Of a stretch of DNA of 13,853 nucleotides, positions 1 through 6,139 are shown one piece after another; the first letter of the stretch is position 1, and each line of letters starts with the position of its first letter. Origin of the DNA: an uncultured Caryophanales bacterium. Its GTDB lineage: Bacteria; Bacillota_I; Bacilli_A; RF39; UBA660. The translations under genes and the position numbers were made by a program. The stretch covers positions 1-13,853 of the forward strand of contig CAMKQS010000039.1 in assembly GCA_946414975.1 (NCBI GenBank). Reading direction: 5' to 3'. The notes under the pieces were generated by a model that worked only from the letters and a program-made list of their open reading frames with translations, searched no databases and was not told the origin of the DNA.

Positions 1-2228
1 TTTTAGTTGTTTCTGTTGTAAGTTTATTTCCTCTTTTAAAAAATATTAATTTTGGACTTGATTTAGCCGGAGGATTTGAGGTTTTATATAAAGTTGAAAG
101 TCTTGATGGTAAGAAAGTTACATCTGATATGGTTAATAGTACATATAAAATAATAGAGAAAAGGGTTAATTCACTTGGAGTATCAGAACCAGTTATAACT
201 GTTGAGGGTAATAATATTCGTGTACAACTTGCTGGTATTAAAAATGCTGATGAAGCTCGTAATACGATTAGTCAGGTAGGATCTTTAACATTTAGAGATA
301 CTGAGAATAATTTACTTATGACAAGTGATGTTCTAGAAAGTGGAAAAGCAAGTGTTGCAACTAATCAAAAAACGGGTGCATACGAGATTTCTTTACAAAT
401 AAAAGATAAAGATACTTTTTATAAAGTTACTAAAAAAATAAGTGAACAAGAAGATAATTATATTACTATTTGGCTTGATTATGAAGAGGGAGTAGACTCT
501 TATTATCATGATAATAATGGTAATAAAACACGTGAAGCTTGTGGAGATTTAAAAAATTCTCACTGTTTGTCTGCTGCAACAGTATCTCAAGGATTTGCTA
601 GTGATGTTGTAATTCAAGGTAATTTTTCTAGGAGTGAGGCACAAGGTTTAGTTGATTTAATTAATAGTGGATCTATGCCTACTAAGTTAGAAGAAATATC
701 ATCTCGTAGTGTTACTGCTTCATTTGGTGCTGATTCACTTGATAAAACATTAGTTGCAAGTATTGCCGGTATTGCTGCTATTATAGTTTTAATGATATTA
801 ATTTATAAATTAAGCGGTTTTATTGCTAGTGTTGGAATTATGGGTTATACAGCTCTTACTATATTAATATTTAATTTAGTAGGTGGAAAATTAACATTAC
901 AGGGAATAGCGGCTTTAGTTATTGGTATTGGTATGGCTGTTGATTCATCTGTTATAAGTTTTTCTAGAATTAAAGAAGAACTAAGAAAAGGTTCAGGATT
1001 AACAACTGCATTTAAAGTAGGTACTAAACAATCAATTATGTCGATTGTTGATGCAAATCTTACTACATTACTTGCTGCAATTATATTATTTATATTTGGA
1101 GAAAGTAGTGTTAAAGGTTTTGCTACTATGCTAATTATAAGTATTGTAGTAACATTTATAGTAATGGTATTTATTGTTAGATATTTATTAAGTCTATTTG
1201 TTAGAAGTGATAAATTTAATAATCATAGATTTTTATTTATTGGATATAAAAATAAAGAAAGTAAGAAAAAAGGACTTAAATTTGATTTTATAAAATATCG
1301 CAAGGTAGTATTTATAATAGTTAGTTTAATAATTATTGCAGGAGGTATATTTACATATACTAAAGGTCTTAATTTAGGAGTTGATTTTAAAGGTGGTTCG
1401 TCAATTACTATAACTGCTGATAAAATTAAGAAAAATGATGTTTTAAAGGATGTAAAAAAATTAAATTATAAACTAGATTCAATAGTACAAATTAATGATG
1501 AAACAGTATATGTTACTATCCAAGATGTATTAAGTAATGATAAAACTAAAACAACAGAGGATTATTTTAATAACAAATATAGTGCTACTACTAGTGTTGG
1601 TACAGTATCAAATGTAGTAAAAAGAGATTTAACTATGAATGCTATAAAAGCACTAATAATAGCTATTATTGGAATAATTATATATATATCTATTAGATTT
1701 AAATTTAGTTATGCGATTTCAAGTATTGTAGCTTTAATTCATGATAGTGTACTTGTATTAATTCTATTTGCATTTTTACATTTAGAAATCAGTAGTATAT
1801 TTATAGCAGCTATACTTGCAATAATAGGATATTCTATTAATAATACAATTGTTGTATTTGATAGGGTTAGAGAAAATAAGAAGAAATTATATAATAATAC
1901 TATTAAGAAAAAAGAGGATTTAGAAGACATTATTAATACTAGTCTAAATCAAACTGTAATTCGTTGTATTATAACTACAATTACAACAATGTTACCAGTA
2001 TTATCATTAATCTTCTTGGGATCATATGAAATATTAAACTTTAATCTAGCACTTCTATTTGGACTTATAGTAGGAACGTTCTCATCACTATTCTTAGCTC
2101 CATCTATATGGTATATGCTAGAAAAAAGAAAGATTGGAAAACCTAAGAAAAGAAAATGGTATGAAGAAGATCCTAAGAAAAAGAAAAAAGAACCAGAAGA
2201 ATTAAAAATAAAAGGCGTTAATTGTTAA
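1..2228 (+). CDS. secDF: SecDF fused protein-export membrane protein (5' end outside window)
   Basis: The reading frame is open from the left edge (first full codon at 3), so the start codon lies outside and about 740 residues are visible. SecD and SecF are normally partner membrane subunits that use the proton motive force to help SecA/SecYEG complete protein export; here they are one polypeptide, as in many Bacilli. Seen directly: the SecD signature GLDLAGG at 54-74, the large extracytoplasmic P1-type domain (to about 700), a SecD membrane bundle with GMAVDSSV (usually GMAVDANV), then the SecF signature VDFKGG at 1380-1397 and the SecF segment GYSINNTIVVFDRVREN. The protein ends in a lysine-rich cytoplasmic tail. 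The stop codon lies inside the downstream terminator hairpin. Family assignment is secure; only the N-terminus is missing. Confidence 0.95.
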   Translation, partial: LVVSVVSLFPLLKNINFGLDLAGGFEVLYKVESLDGKKVTSDMVNSTYKIIEKRVNSLGVSEPVITVEGNNIRVQLAGIKNADEARNTISQVGSLTFRDTENNLLMTSDVLESGKASVATNQKTGAYEISLQIKDKDTFYKVTKKISEQEDNYITIWLDYEEGVDSYYHDNNGNKTREACGDLKNSHCLSAATVSQGFASDVVIQGNFSRSEAQGLVDLINSGSMPTKLEEISSRSVTASFGADSLDKTLVASIAGIAAIIVLMILIYKLSGFIASVGIMGYTALTILIFNLVGGKLTLQGIAALVIGIGMAVDSSVISFSRIKEELRKGSGLTTAFKVGTKQSIMSIVDANLTTLLAAIILFIFGESSVKGFATMLIISIVVTFIVMVFIVRYLLSLFVRSDKFNNHRFLFIGYKNKESKKKGLKFDFIKYRKVVFIIVSLIIIAGGIFTYTKGLNLGVDFKGGSSITITADKIKKNDVLKDVKKLNYKLDSIVQINDETVYVTIQDVLSNDKTKTTEDYFNNKYSATTSVGTVSNVVKRDLTMNAIKALIIAIIGIIIYISIRFKFSYAISSIVALIHDSVLVLILFAFLHLEISSIFIAAILAIIGYSINNTIVVFDRVRENKKKLYNNTIKKKEDLEDIINTSLNQTVIRCIITTITTMLPVLSLIFLGSYEILNFNLALLFGLIVGTFSSLFLAPSIWYMLEKRKIGKPKKRKWYEEDPKKKKKEPEELKIKGVNC

Positions 2229-2240
2229 CGCCTTTTTTTT
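2211..2240. terminator. Bidirectional intrinsic terminator between convergent genes
   Basis: An 11-bp perfect inverted repeat (2211-2221 with 2225-2235, core GGCGTTAA/TTAACGCC, 3-nt loop) is followed by a T run on the plus strand. It is preceded by an A run that gives the matching U tract on the minus strand. It can therefore end both secDF and the convergent small gene. The secDF stop codon (2226-2228) lies in the descending arm. Confidence 0.9.
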
Positions 2241-2466
2241 AAAACATATGTGTATTAATCATAATTCCTACAATTGAATTTAAAACTGATAATGAAAGCC
2301 CAATAATGCTTAATACTAATCCAGGTGTAGTGTTTGCTTCATCTTTGTGTTTTACATTTAGTACTATTCCAATAATTCCAAGAACCCAACCACTGATTGC
2401 GATTAATAATCCACAAGGAATAGATAATATTCCAAGTACTAATCCAGTATTATATTTCTTTTGCAT
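2239..2466 (-). CDS. Small DUF4190-like membrane protein
   Basis: A 75-residue protein with two hydrophobic hairpin segments. The first, about residues 8-36 (GLVLGILSIPCGLL then WVLGIIGIVLNV), is followed by a short charged loop KHKDEAN and a second, about residues 48-71 (GLVLSIIGLSLSVLNSIVGI). The repeated GLVLGI/GLVLSI pattern with an intervening charged loop resembles DUF4190-type small integral membrane proteins, whose function is not known. The start is fixed by a strong AGGAGG 6 nt upstream of the ATG and by an extended -10 motif further upstream on the minus strand. It is a single-gene unit convergent with secDF, sharing its terminator. Divergently oriented to the surface adhesin gene. 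Assignment to the family is by pattern only; no enzymatic role is suggested. Confidence 0.75.
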   Translation of the reverse strand: MQKKYNTGLVLGILSIPCGLLIAISGWVLGIIGIVLNVKHKDEANTTPGLVLSIIGLSLSVLNSIVGIMINTHMF

Positions 2467-2483
2467 ATTTCCTCCTTTTTAAA

Positions 2484-2492
2484 ATTATATCA
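2484..2492 (-). promoter_or_regulatory. Extended -10 promoter of the DUF4190-like gene
   Basis: On the minus strand this reads TGATATAAT, a consensus TATAAT with the upstream TG of an extended -10. No good -35 is visible; the upstream stretch is T-rich. It lies close ahead of the AGGAGG and ATG, giving a short leader. Confidence 0.6.
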
Positions 2493-2552
2493 TTTAATAA
2501 CAAGAAAAAAAAGAAAAAATAAAAAAATTTTAAAATATAAAAAGGAAAAGTG

Positions 2553-2580
2553 CCTACTTATGTCGAATAATATAAGTAGG
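2553..2580 (+). promoter_or_regulatory. Leader hairpin overlapping the adhesin ribosome binding site
   Basis: A 9-bp perfect inverted repeat (CCTACTTAT at 2553-2561, ATAAGTAGG at 2572-2580) encloses a 10-nt loop. The 3' arm contains the first AGG of the ribosome binding site AGGAGGG (2578-2584) of the gene starting at 2590. Folding would partly hide that site. There is no T run, so it is not a terminator. A role in translational control is inference. Confidence 0.55.
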
Positions 2581-2589
2581 AGGGAAGAA

Positions 2590-4047
2590 ATGAAGAAAAT
2601 TATATTTATTATTTTATTAAGCATTATTGGAATTGTTAATGTTAAAGCAAGTGATATTATAGATACTTTTTATTATGATACTAAGGTTGAAAACATGTAT
2701 ATTACTAAAGTAAAAGATGGAGTATCTAAAAATGGCGCACCTTTTTTACTTCATAAAAGTAATGGGGAGTTAGTTTATTGCATTGAGCCATTTTTGTATC
2801 TTGATAGTGGTAATTATTATGGGTATAAAGAGTTTAGTAATATATTTAATATTAGTGAATCGGCTATTGAAAAAATGAATTTAATTGCTCACTATGGATA
2901 TGGATACTCTAATCATTCTGATTTAAAGTGGTATGGTATTACTCAATACTTAATTTGGAGTGAGTTAAATTTAGATGATTTATATTTTACTGATTCTTAC
3001 TATGGCAACAGAATTATTGCATATACGCAAGAGATTGATGAGATGAATAATCTTATAAATAATCATTATATATTACCTAATTTTGATAAGGTTATTAATA
3101 TTGAAGAAGATAAGCATATAGAACTTACTGATAGTAATAATGTTTTACAAAACTATGAATTTGAAACTGATAATTCAAGTATTAATATAATTGATAATAA
3201 ACTTGTTTTTGATTCTTTAAAAGAGGGTGAATATAATATAACTTTTAAAAAAAGAGAAAATAAAGAACATTATATGCTTTATTATAGTGATAATGGTCAA
3301 AACTTATTATTACCAGGTAAAATTAATGATGTAGAAACTAGTATAAAGGTTATTGTTAAAAGTGGTAAAGTAAACTTAAAAAAACATGATATTAAGAATG
3401 ATGCAGCCCAAAAAAATTTAACATTTAAAGATACTATTTATGGAGTATATGATTTAAATGATAATTTAGTTAAAGAAGTGACATTAGATGATTTAGGGAT
3501 GACTAGTTTTAAACTAGATTTTGGCTCATATTATATAAAGGAGATAAAAGCTCCAGTTGGATATTTATTAGATTTGGATAAACATTATTTTGAAATTAAT
3601 TTTGATAATTCAAAAATCACATTAGATTTATATGATGAAGTTATTTCAAAGAAAGTAATAATTAAGAAGTTTTTTGGGAATAGTGATACTTTAATATATA
3701 TGCCTGAAGAAGGTGCACTTTTTGAAATATATGATTCTTTTGATAATTTAGTTGGTACATATACTACAAATAGTAATGGAATAATAGAATTAATACTTCC
3801 ATATGGTAGTTATAAGATACATCAAGTAAGTGGACTTGATAATTATACTATGTCCAATGATTATAATTTTGATGTTACGGATACTAATGATTATGAAATT
3901 AAATTATATGATAATGAAATACCAATTGATGTTCCTGATACGTATAAAGATGAAATAGATTATTTTGGTGCAATTAGTGTTTTATTAGTATTATTTATAT
4001 TTAATCTAGGTATATATGCATATAGGAAAAATATTAATTATATTTAG
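2590..4047 (+). CDS. Sortase-anchored thioester (TQXA-type) adhesin with SpaA-like repeats
   Basis: The ATG at 2590 is chosen over an in-frame TTG at 2461 because AGGAGGG sits just upstream and a signal peptide follows at once (hydrophobic residues 3-20, likely cleavage after VKA). The 485-residue product then shows a thioester-domain pattern, Cys64 in LVYCIEP and Gln119 in GITQYLIW. In that family these side chains form an internal thioester that binds host surfaces covalently. An Ig-like segment (about 165-255) and two SpaA-type stalk domains follow (about 258-345 and 355-440). The C-terminus has VPDTY (448-452) as an LPxTG-like sorting signal, a membrane helix (about 459-477) and a basic tail. 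The next gene, a sortase, overlaps it by 32 bp and is the likely anchoring enzyme. The first SpaA domain has the isopeptide-type Glu (YYIKEIKAP); the second has Gln there (YKIHQVSG). The host target is unknown. Confidence 0.85.
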   Translation: MKKIIFIILLSIIGIVNVKASDIIDTFYYDTKVENMYITKVKDGVSKNGAPFLLHKSNGELVYCIEPFLYLDSGNYYGYKEFSNIFNISESAIEKMNLIAHYGYGYSNHSDLKWYGITQYLIWSELNLDDLYFTDSYYGNRIIAYTQEIDEMNNLINNHYILPNFDKVINIEEDKHIELTDSNNVLQNYEFETDNSSINIIDNKLVFDSLKEGEYNITFKKRENKEHYMLYYSDNGQNLLLPGKINDVETSIKVIVKSGKVNLKKHDIKNDAAQKNLTFKDTIYGVYDLNDNLVKEVTLDDLGMTSFKLDFGSYYIKEIKAPVGYLLDLDKHYFEINFDNSKITLDLYDEVISKKVIIKKFFGNSDTLIYMPEEGALFEIYDSFDNLVGTYTTNSNGIIELILPYGSYKIHQVSGLDNYTMSNDYNFDVTDTNDYEIKLYDNEIPIDVPDTYKDEIDYFGAISVLLVLFIFNLGIYAYRKNINYI

Positions 4048-4495
4048 TTTTATAAGTATAATAACTTTAATTATATTTTTATCTAAATCTGTATATAGTG
4101 ATTATATTGAAGCAGTAAAATATGATGATGTTTATAATTATATAAATAATACTAAAGAAACTAATTTAACGGGAGTTTTAGAAATACCTAGTATTAATCT
4201 TAAAGTAGGAATAGTAGATAGTGTAGATAAAGGATTAATGTTCGTAAATGATAGATTAATTGCTGGACATAGTGGTAATTGTAAAGTATGTTATTTTGAT
4301 GATTTGGATAAACTTGAACTTGGTGATAATGTTTATTTATATCAAGATAAAGAGATAGAATATAAAGTTGATAATATTAAAGAAGTAGATAAGAATAGAG
4401 TATATATAAATGGAGATTTAAATTTAATTACTTGTAATAAACATGATAAAGATAGAAGACTAATAATAAGCTTAATAAAAATAAATGATATGTAA
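4016..4495 (+). CDS. Small sortase, probable dedicated partner of the adhesin
   Basis: A 159-residue protein with one N-terminal membrane anchor (about residues 5-22) and an extracellular sortase fold. The catalytic triad is visible: His85 in LIAGHSG, Cys140 in LNLITCNK, and Arg147 or Arg148 in DRRLIIS. The substrate-recognition core begins at GVLEIPSINL (53-62), the usual start of the sortase beta-barrel. It is short for a sortase (typically 200 or more residues), mainly through a short linker. Class cannot be fixed by eye. It overlaps the adhesin gene by 32 bp in another frame, implying coupled translation, and probably joins VPDTY to the cell wall. A terminator follows its stop codon immediately. 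Sortase identity is firm; substrate pairing is inferred from overlap. Confidence 0.9.
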   Translation: MHIGKILIIFSFISIITLIIFLSKSVYSDYIEAVKYDDVYNYINNTKETNLTGVLEIPSINLKVGIVDSVDKGLMFVNDRLIAGHSGNCKVCYFDDLDKLELGDNVYLYQDKEIEYKVDNIKEVDKNRVYINGDLNLITCNKHDKDRRLIISLIKINDM

Positions 4496-4516
4496 CTGCC
4501 TAGAGCAGTTTTTTTT
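4494..4516 (+). terminator. Intrinsic terminator after sortase
   Basis: A 6-bp stem (AACTGC 4494-4499 with GCAGTT 4505-4510) and 5-nt loop run into an 8-T tract. It overlaps the sortase stop codon region and ends the adhesin-sortase unit. Confidence 0.85.
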
Positions 4517-4529
4517 AATTCTTAAATTA

Positions 4530-4538
4530 TGATATACT
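4530..4538 (+). promoter_or_regulatory. Extended -10 promoter for the HEXXH gene
   Basis: TGATATACT, an extended -10 motif, lies 18 nt before the ATG at 4557, so the leader is very short. AGGTG at 4548-4552 is the ribosome binding site. No convincing -35 is seen. Confidence 0.55.
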
Positions 4539-4556
4539 ATAAATAGTAGGTGTGAT

Positions 4557-5504
4557 ATGAGTGTAGATGAGATTTATGAATATGCAGTTAATAATATAAA
4601 GAGTAATCCAAAAGATGTATTTGAAAAAATTACAGCTTGGGCAATTAAGAATACTAATAATATAGGATTTTCTGATAAAGAAAATTATTTATATAAGAAT
4701 GTTCTTAAATATTTGTTTAATTTTAAAATAGGCAATTTTTCTTATGAAGAAGCTGTATTTGTAGTCAATTATCTTGCAAGGCAACAAATGTTTATGCAAT
4801 CTGAATTAGGATTTAATAAAGATATAAAAATAACAATTCTTTCTAAAGAAGAGTTTATGAAAAAATATGGAAATAGTAATGCTGTTTGCGTTAATCATAA
4901 TAATGAATTTGATTTAGTATATTCACCTAAAGTAATTGAAAATTTAATGTCTAATAATATTTATTCTTTCTTAAGAGGAATAAGAACAATATATCATGAG
5001 TTTTTACACACATTGCAAAATCAACTTATGATAGGTGGTGTAAAAAAAGAAGATACTATGACATATTCTAAAAATTTATATATAGATATTCTTGAGACTG
5101 TTTCTAGAGATTTTGAAAAAGGTTTTTATGAAAATAATTATTCAAGTCTTTCAAAAGAAATACAAGCTGAAATTTTTGGATTAAATCATGCATTAAGTGT
5201 TATAAAAAAAATGAATCCTAAATTATATGAGTTATATAATCAAAAGTATGAATTAGAAGAAACTAAGAGATTAAAGCATAATATGGAAGCACCTACTTTA
5301 ACTGTACAAAATAAAAAAATGAAAAAAATGAATTGTCTTAATAGTATTGCAGATATAATGATTGAAAAAAATCCTAGTTTAATAGATAAATATCCACTTC
5401 TTGCTATAACTTATAATAGAGATGGAAAAAGAAAAAGTATAGCTGAAATAGTAGAAATTAGGCAAATCATGATTGCGGCTGGTTATGAAAAAAGAAAAAC
5501 TTGA
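4557..5504 (+). CDS. Putative cytosolic HEXXH zinc-metalloprotease-like protein
   Basis: I do not recognise the family. The 315-residue product has HEFLH at 147-151 (in TIYHEFLHTLQ), the classic HExxH zinc-binding and catalytic motif. A downstream Glu in EIQAEIFGLNH (Glu205) could be the third zinc ligand of a gluzincin-type peptidase. No signal peptide or membrane segment is present, so it is expected to act in the cytosol. The rest is mainly charged helix, with a Lys/Met-rich stretch near 253-260. The ATG at 4557 has AGGTG just upstream and its own promoter after the sortase terminator, so it is separate from the surface module. It overlaps the next small gene by about 20 bp. The peptidase role rests on the motif alone; substrate unknown. 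HEXXH motifs also occur by chance, but the histidines sit in a hydrophobic helix context typical of true sites. Confidence 0.6.
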   Translation: MSVDEIYEYAVNNIKSNPKDVFEKITAWAIKNTNNIGFSDKENYLYKNVLKYLFNFKIGNFSYEEAVFVVNYLARQQMFMQSELGFNKDIKITILSKEEFMKKYGNSNAVCVNHNNEFDLVYSPKVIENLMSNNIYSFLRGIRTIYHEFLHTLQNQLMIGGVKKEDTMTYSKNLYIDILETVSRDFEKGFYENNYSSLSKEIQAEIFGLNHALSVIKKMNPKLYELYNQKYELEETKRLKHNMEAPTLTVQNKKMKKMNCLNSIADIMIEKNPSLIDKYPLLAITYNRDGKRKSIAEIVEIRQIMIAAGYEKRKT

Positions 5505-5736
5505 TGAACTTATTTATACAGCTGCAAATCAGAAACCATATTCTACAGAACTAGTGAAAACAGAAATTAAGCAATTAATGGATTGTGCAAAAATGGGTAT
5601 AGGAGATTATGACTTTATATATGGTATGTTAGAATATCGTTTTGATGTTTGTAAGATAAGTCAAGAAAATAGAAATGCTATAATAGCATCACTTAATAAA
5701 GACATATCTAAAGAAAATAATCATCAATTTTCTTAA
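5485..5736 (+). CDS. Small hypothetical protein overlapping the HEXXH gene
   Basis: An 83-residue soluble, helical-looking protein (MKKEKLDELIYTAANQKP...) with no recognised motif. The ATG at 5485 is preferred over an in-frame TTG at 5473; neither has a clear ribosome binding site, and the 20-bp overlap with the upstream gene suggests coupled translation. The tight coupling suggests a partner or regulator of the HEXXH protein, which is inference. Two Cys residues (in MDCAKMG and DVCKIS) are present but not in a metal-binding pattern. Confidence 0.6.
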   Translation: MKKEKLDELIYTAANQKPYSTELVKTEIKQLMDCAKMGIGDYDFIYGMLEYRFDVCKISQENRNAIIASLNKDISKENNHQFS

Positions 5737-5753
5737 AATTTATAAAATAAGTT

Positions 5754-5795
5754 AACGATGTTTGTAAATTAAGATATAAACCTCGTCTTTTTCTT
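5754..5795 (+). terminator. Weak candidate terminator after the HEXXH pair
   Basis: ACGA-x-GTTT at 5755-5763 can pair with AAAC-x-TCGT at 5778-5786 (one mismatch, 14-nt loop), followed by a T-rich run. The stem is imperfect, so this is tentative. Confidence 0.35.
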
Positions 5796-5847
5796 TGCTT
5801 TTTAATAGAATCAGTATAAAGGTAACATACAAGATAGGAGTATGATT

Positions 5848-5980
5848 ATGAAAAAGAAAGCATTTACTTTAATAGAATTAATAGCAGTATTGGTAGATTA
5901 GTACCAATGATAGTATCACTTTTGGTACTATATTTTATAATGTATTTTAATTTGCGGTGTTTCAGATAATTCGATTCTGT
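5848..5980 (+). pseudogene. Decayed GFTLIEL-type pilin remnant
   Basis: A ribosome binding site (TAGGAG) precedes ATG 5848, which encodes MKKKAFTLIELIAVLVD and then stops at 5901. The first 16 residues match the prepilin signal and first helix of the intact pilins at 6140 and 13800 (AFTLIELIAVLV against GFTLIELVAVLV). In the next frame the sequence from about 5898 reads LVPMIVSLLVLYFIMY. This looks like the continuation of the pilin helix (compare LIVTPLVMSII) after loss of roughly six codons and a frameshift. Everything beyond is lost. The residue before Phe is Ala, not the Gly expected at the peptidase cleavage site. A 9-bp inverted repeat (5899-5907 with 5922-5930) marks the breakpoint region. 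I read this as the relic of a third pilin copy; a functional 17-residue peptide is unlikely. Confidence 0.7.
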
Positions 5981-6139
5981 TATACTCAATATTTGAAATT
6001 ATAAATGTTTTATAAAAATGAAAAAAAATGTAGTAAAAAGCAAAATAATATGTTACAATTTTATTGTAAATGAGTAAGGTAGGAGAGAAACTTTATAAAA
6101 TTTTACGAAATTATATTATGAAAAAAGGAGGAATGAAAC
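5981..6139 (+). promoter_or_regulatory. Leader and promoter region of the pilin gene
   Basis: No gene is visible on either strand here. TGTTACAAT at 6051-6059 is an extended -10-like motif (TACAAT), with only a poor -35. It would give a leader of about 75 nt. AGGAGGA at 6126-6132 is the ribosome binding site for ATG 6140. A short overlapping frame (ATG 6118, 12 codons, stop at 6154-6156) lies across the start of the pilin gene. Confidence 0.45.

Noticed and set aside
1739..1930. 63-residue minus-strand frame inside secDF
   Set aside because: Lies fully inside a well-supported gene, has no ribosome binding site and its composition mirrors the SecF helices.
2461..2589. N-terminal extension of the adhesin from TTG 2461
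   Set aside because: Lysine-rich, lacks a ribosome binding site, overlaps the promoter of the minus-strand gene, and would bury the signal peptide that starts at 2590.
5473..5484. TTG start for the small gene after the HEXXH protein
   Set aside because: No ribosome binding site; the ATG at 5485 is a more likely start.
5899..5930. 9-bp inverted repeat as a terminator
   Set aside because: Followed by mixed A/T sequence, not a T run; it lies at the breakpoint of the pilin relic and may be a by-product of the deletion.
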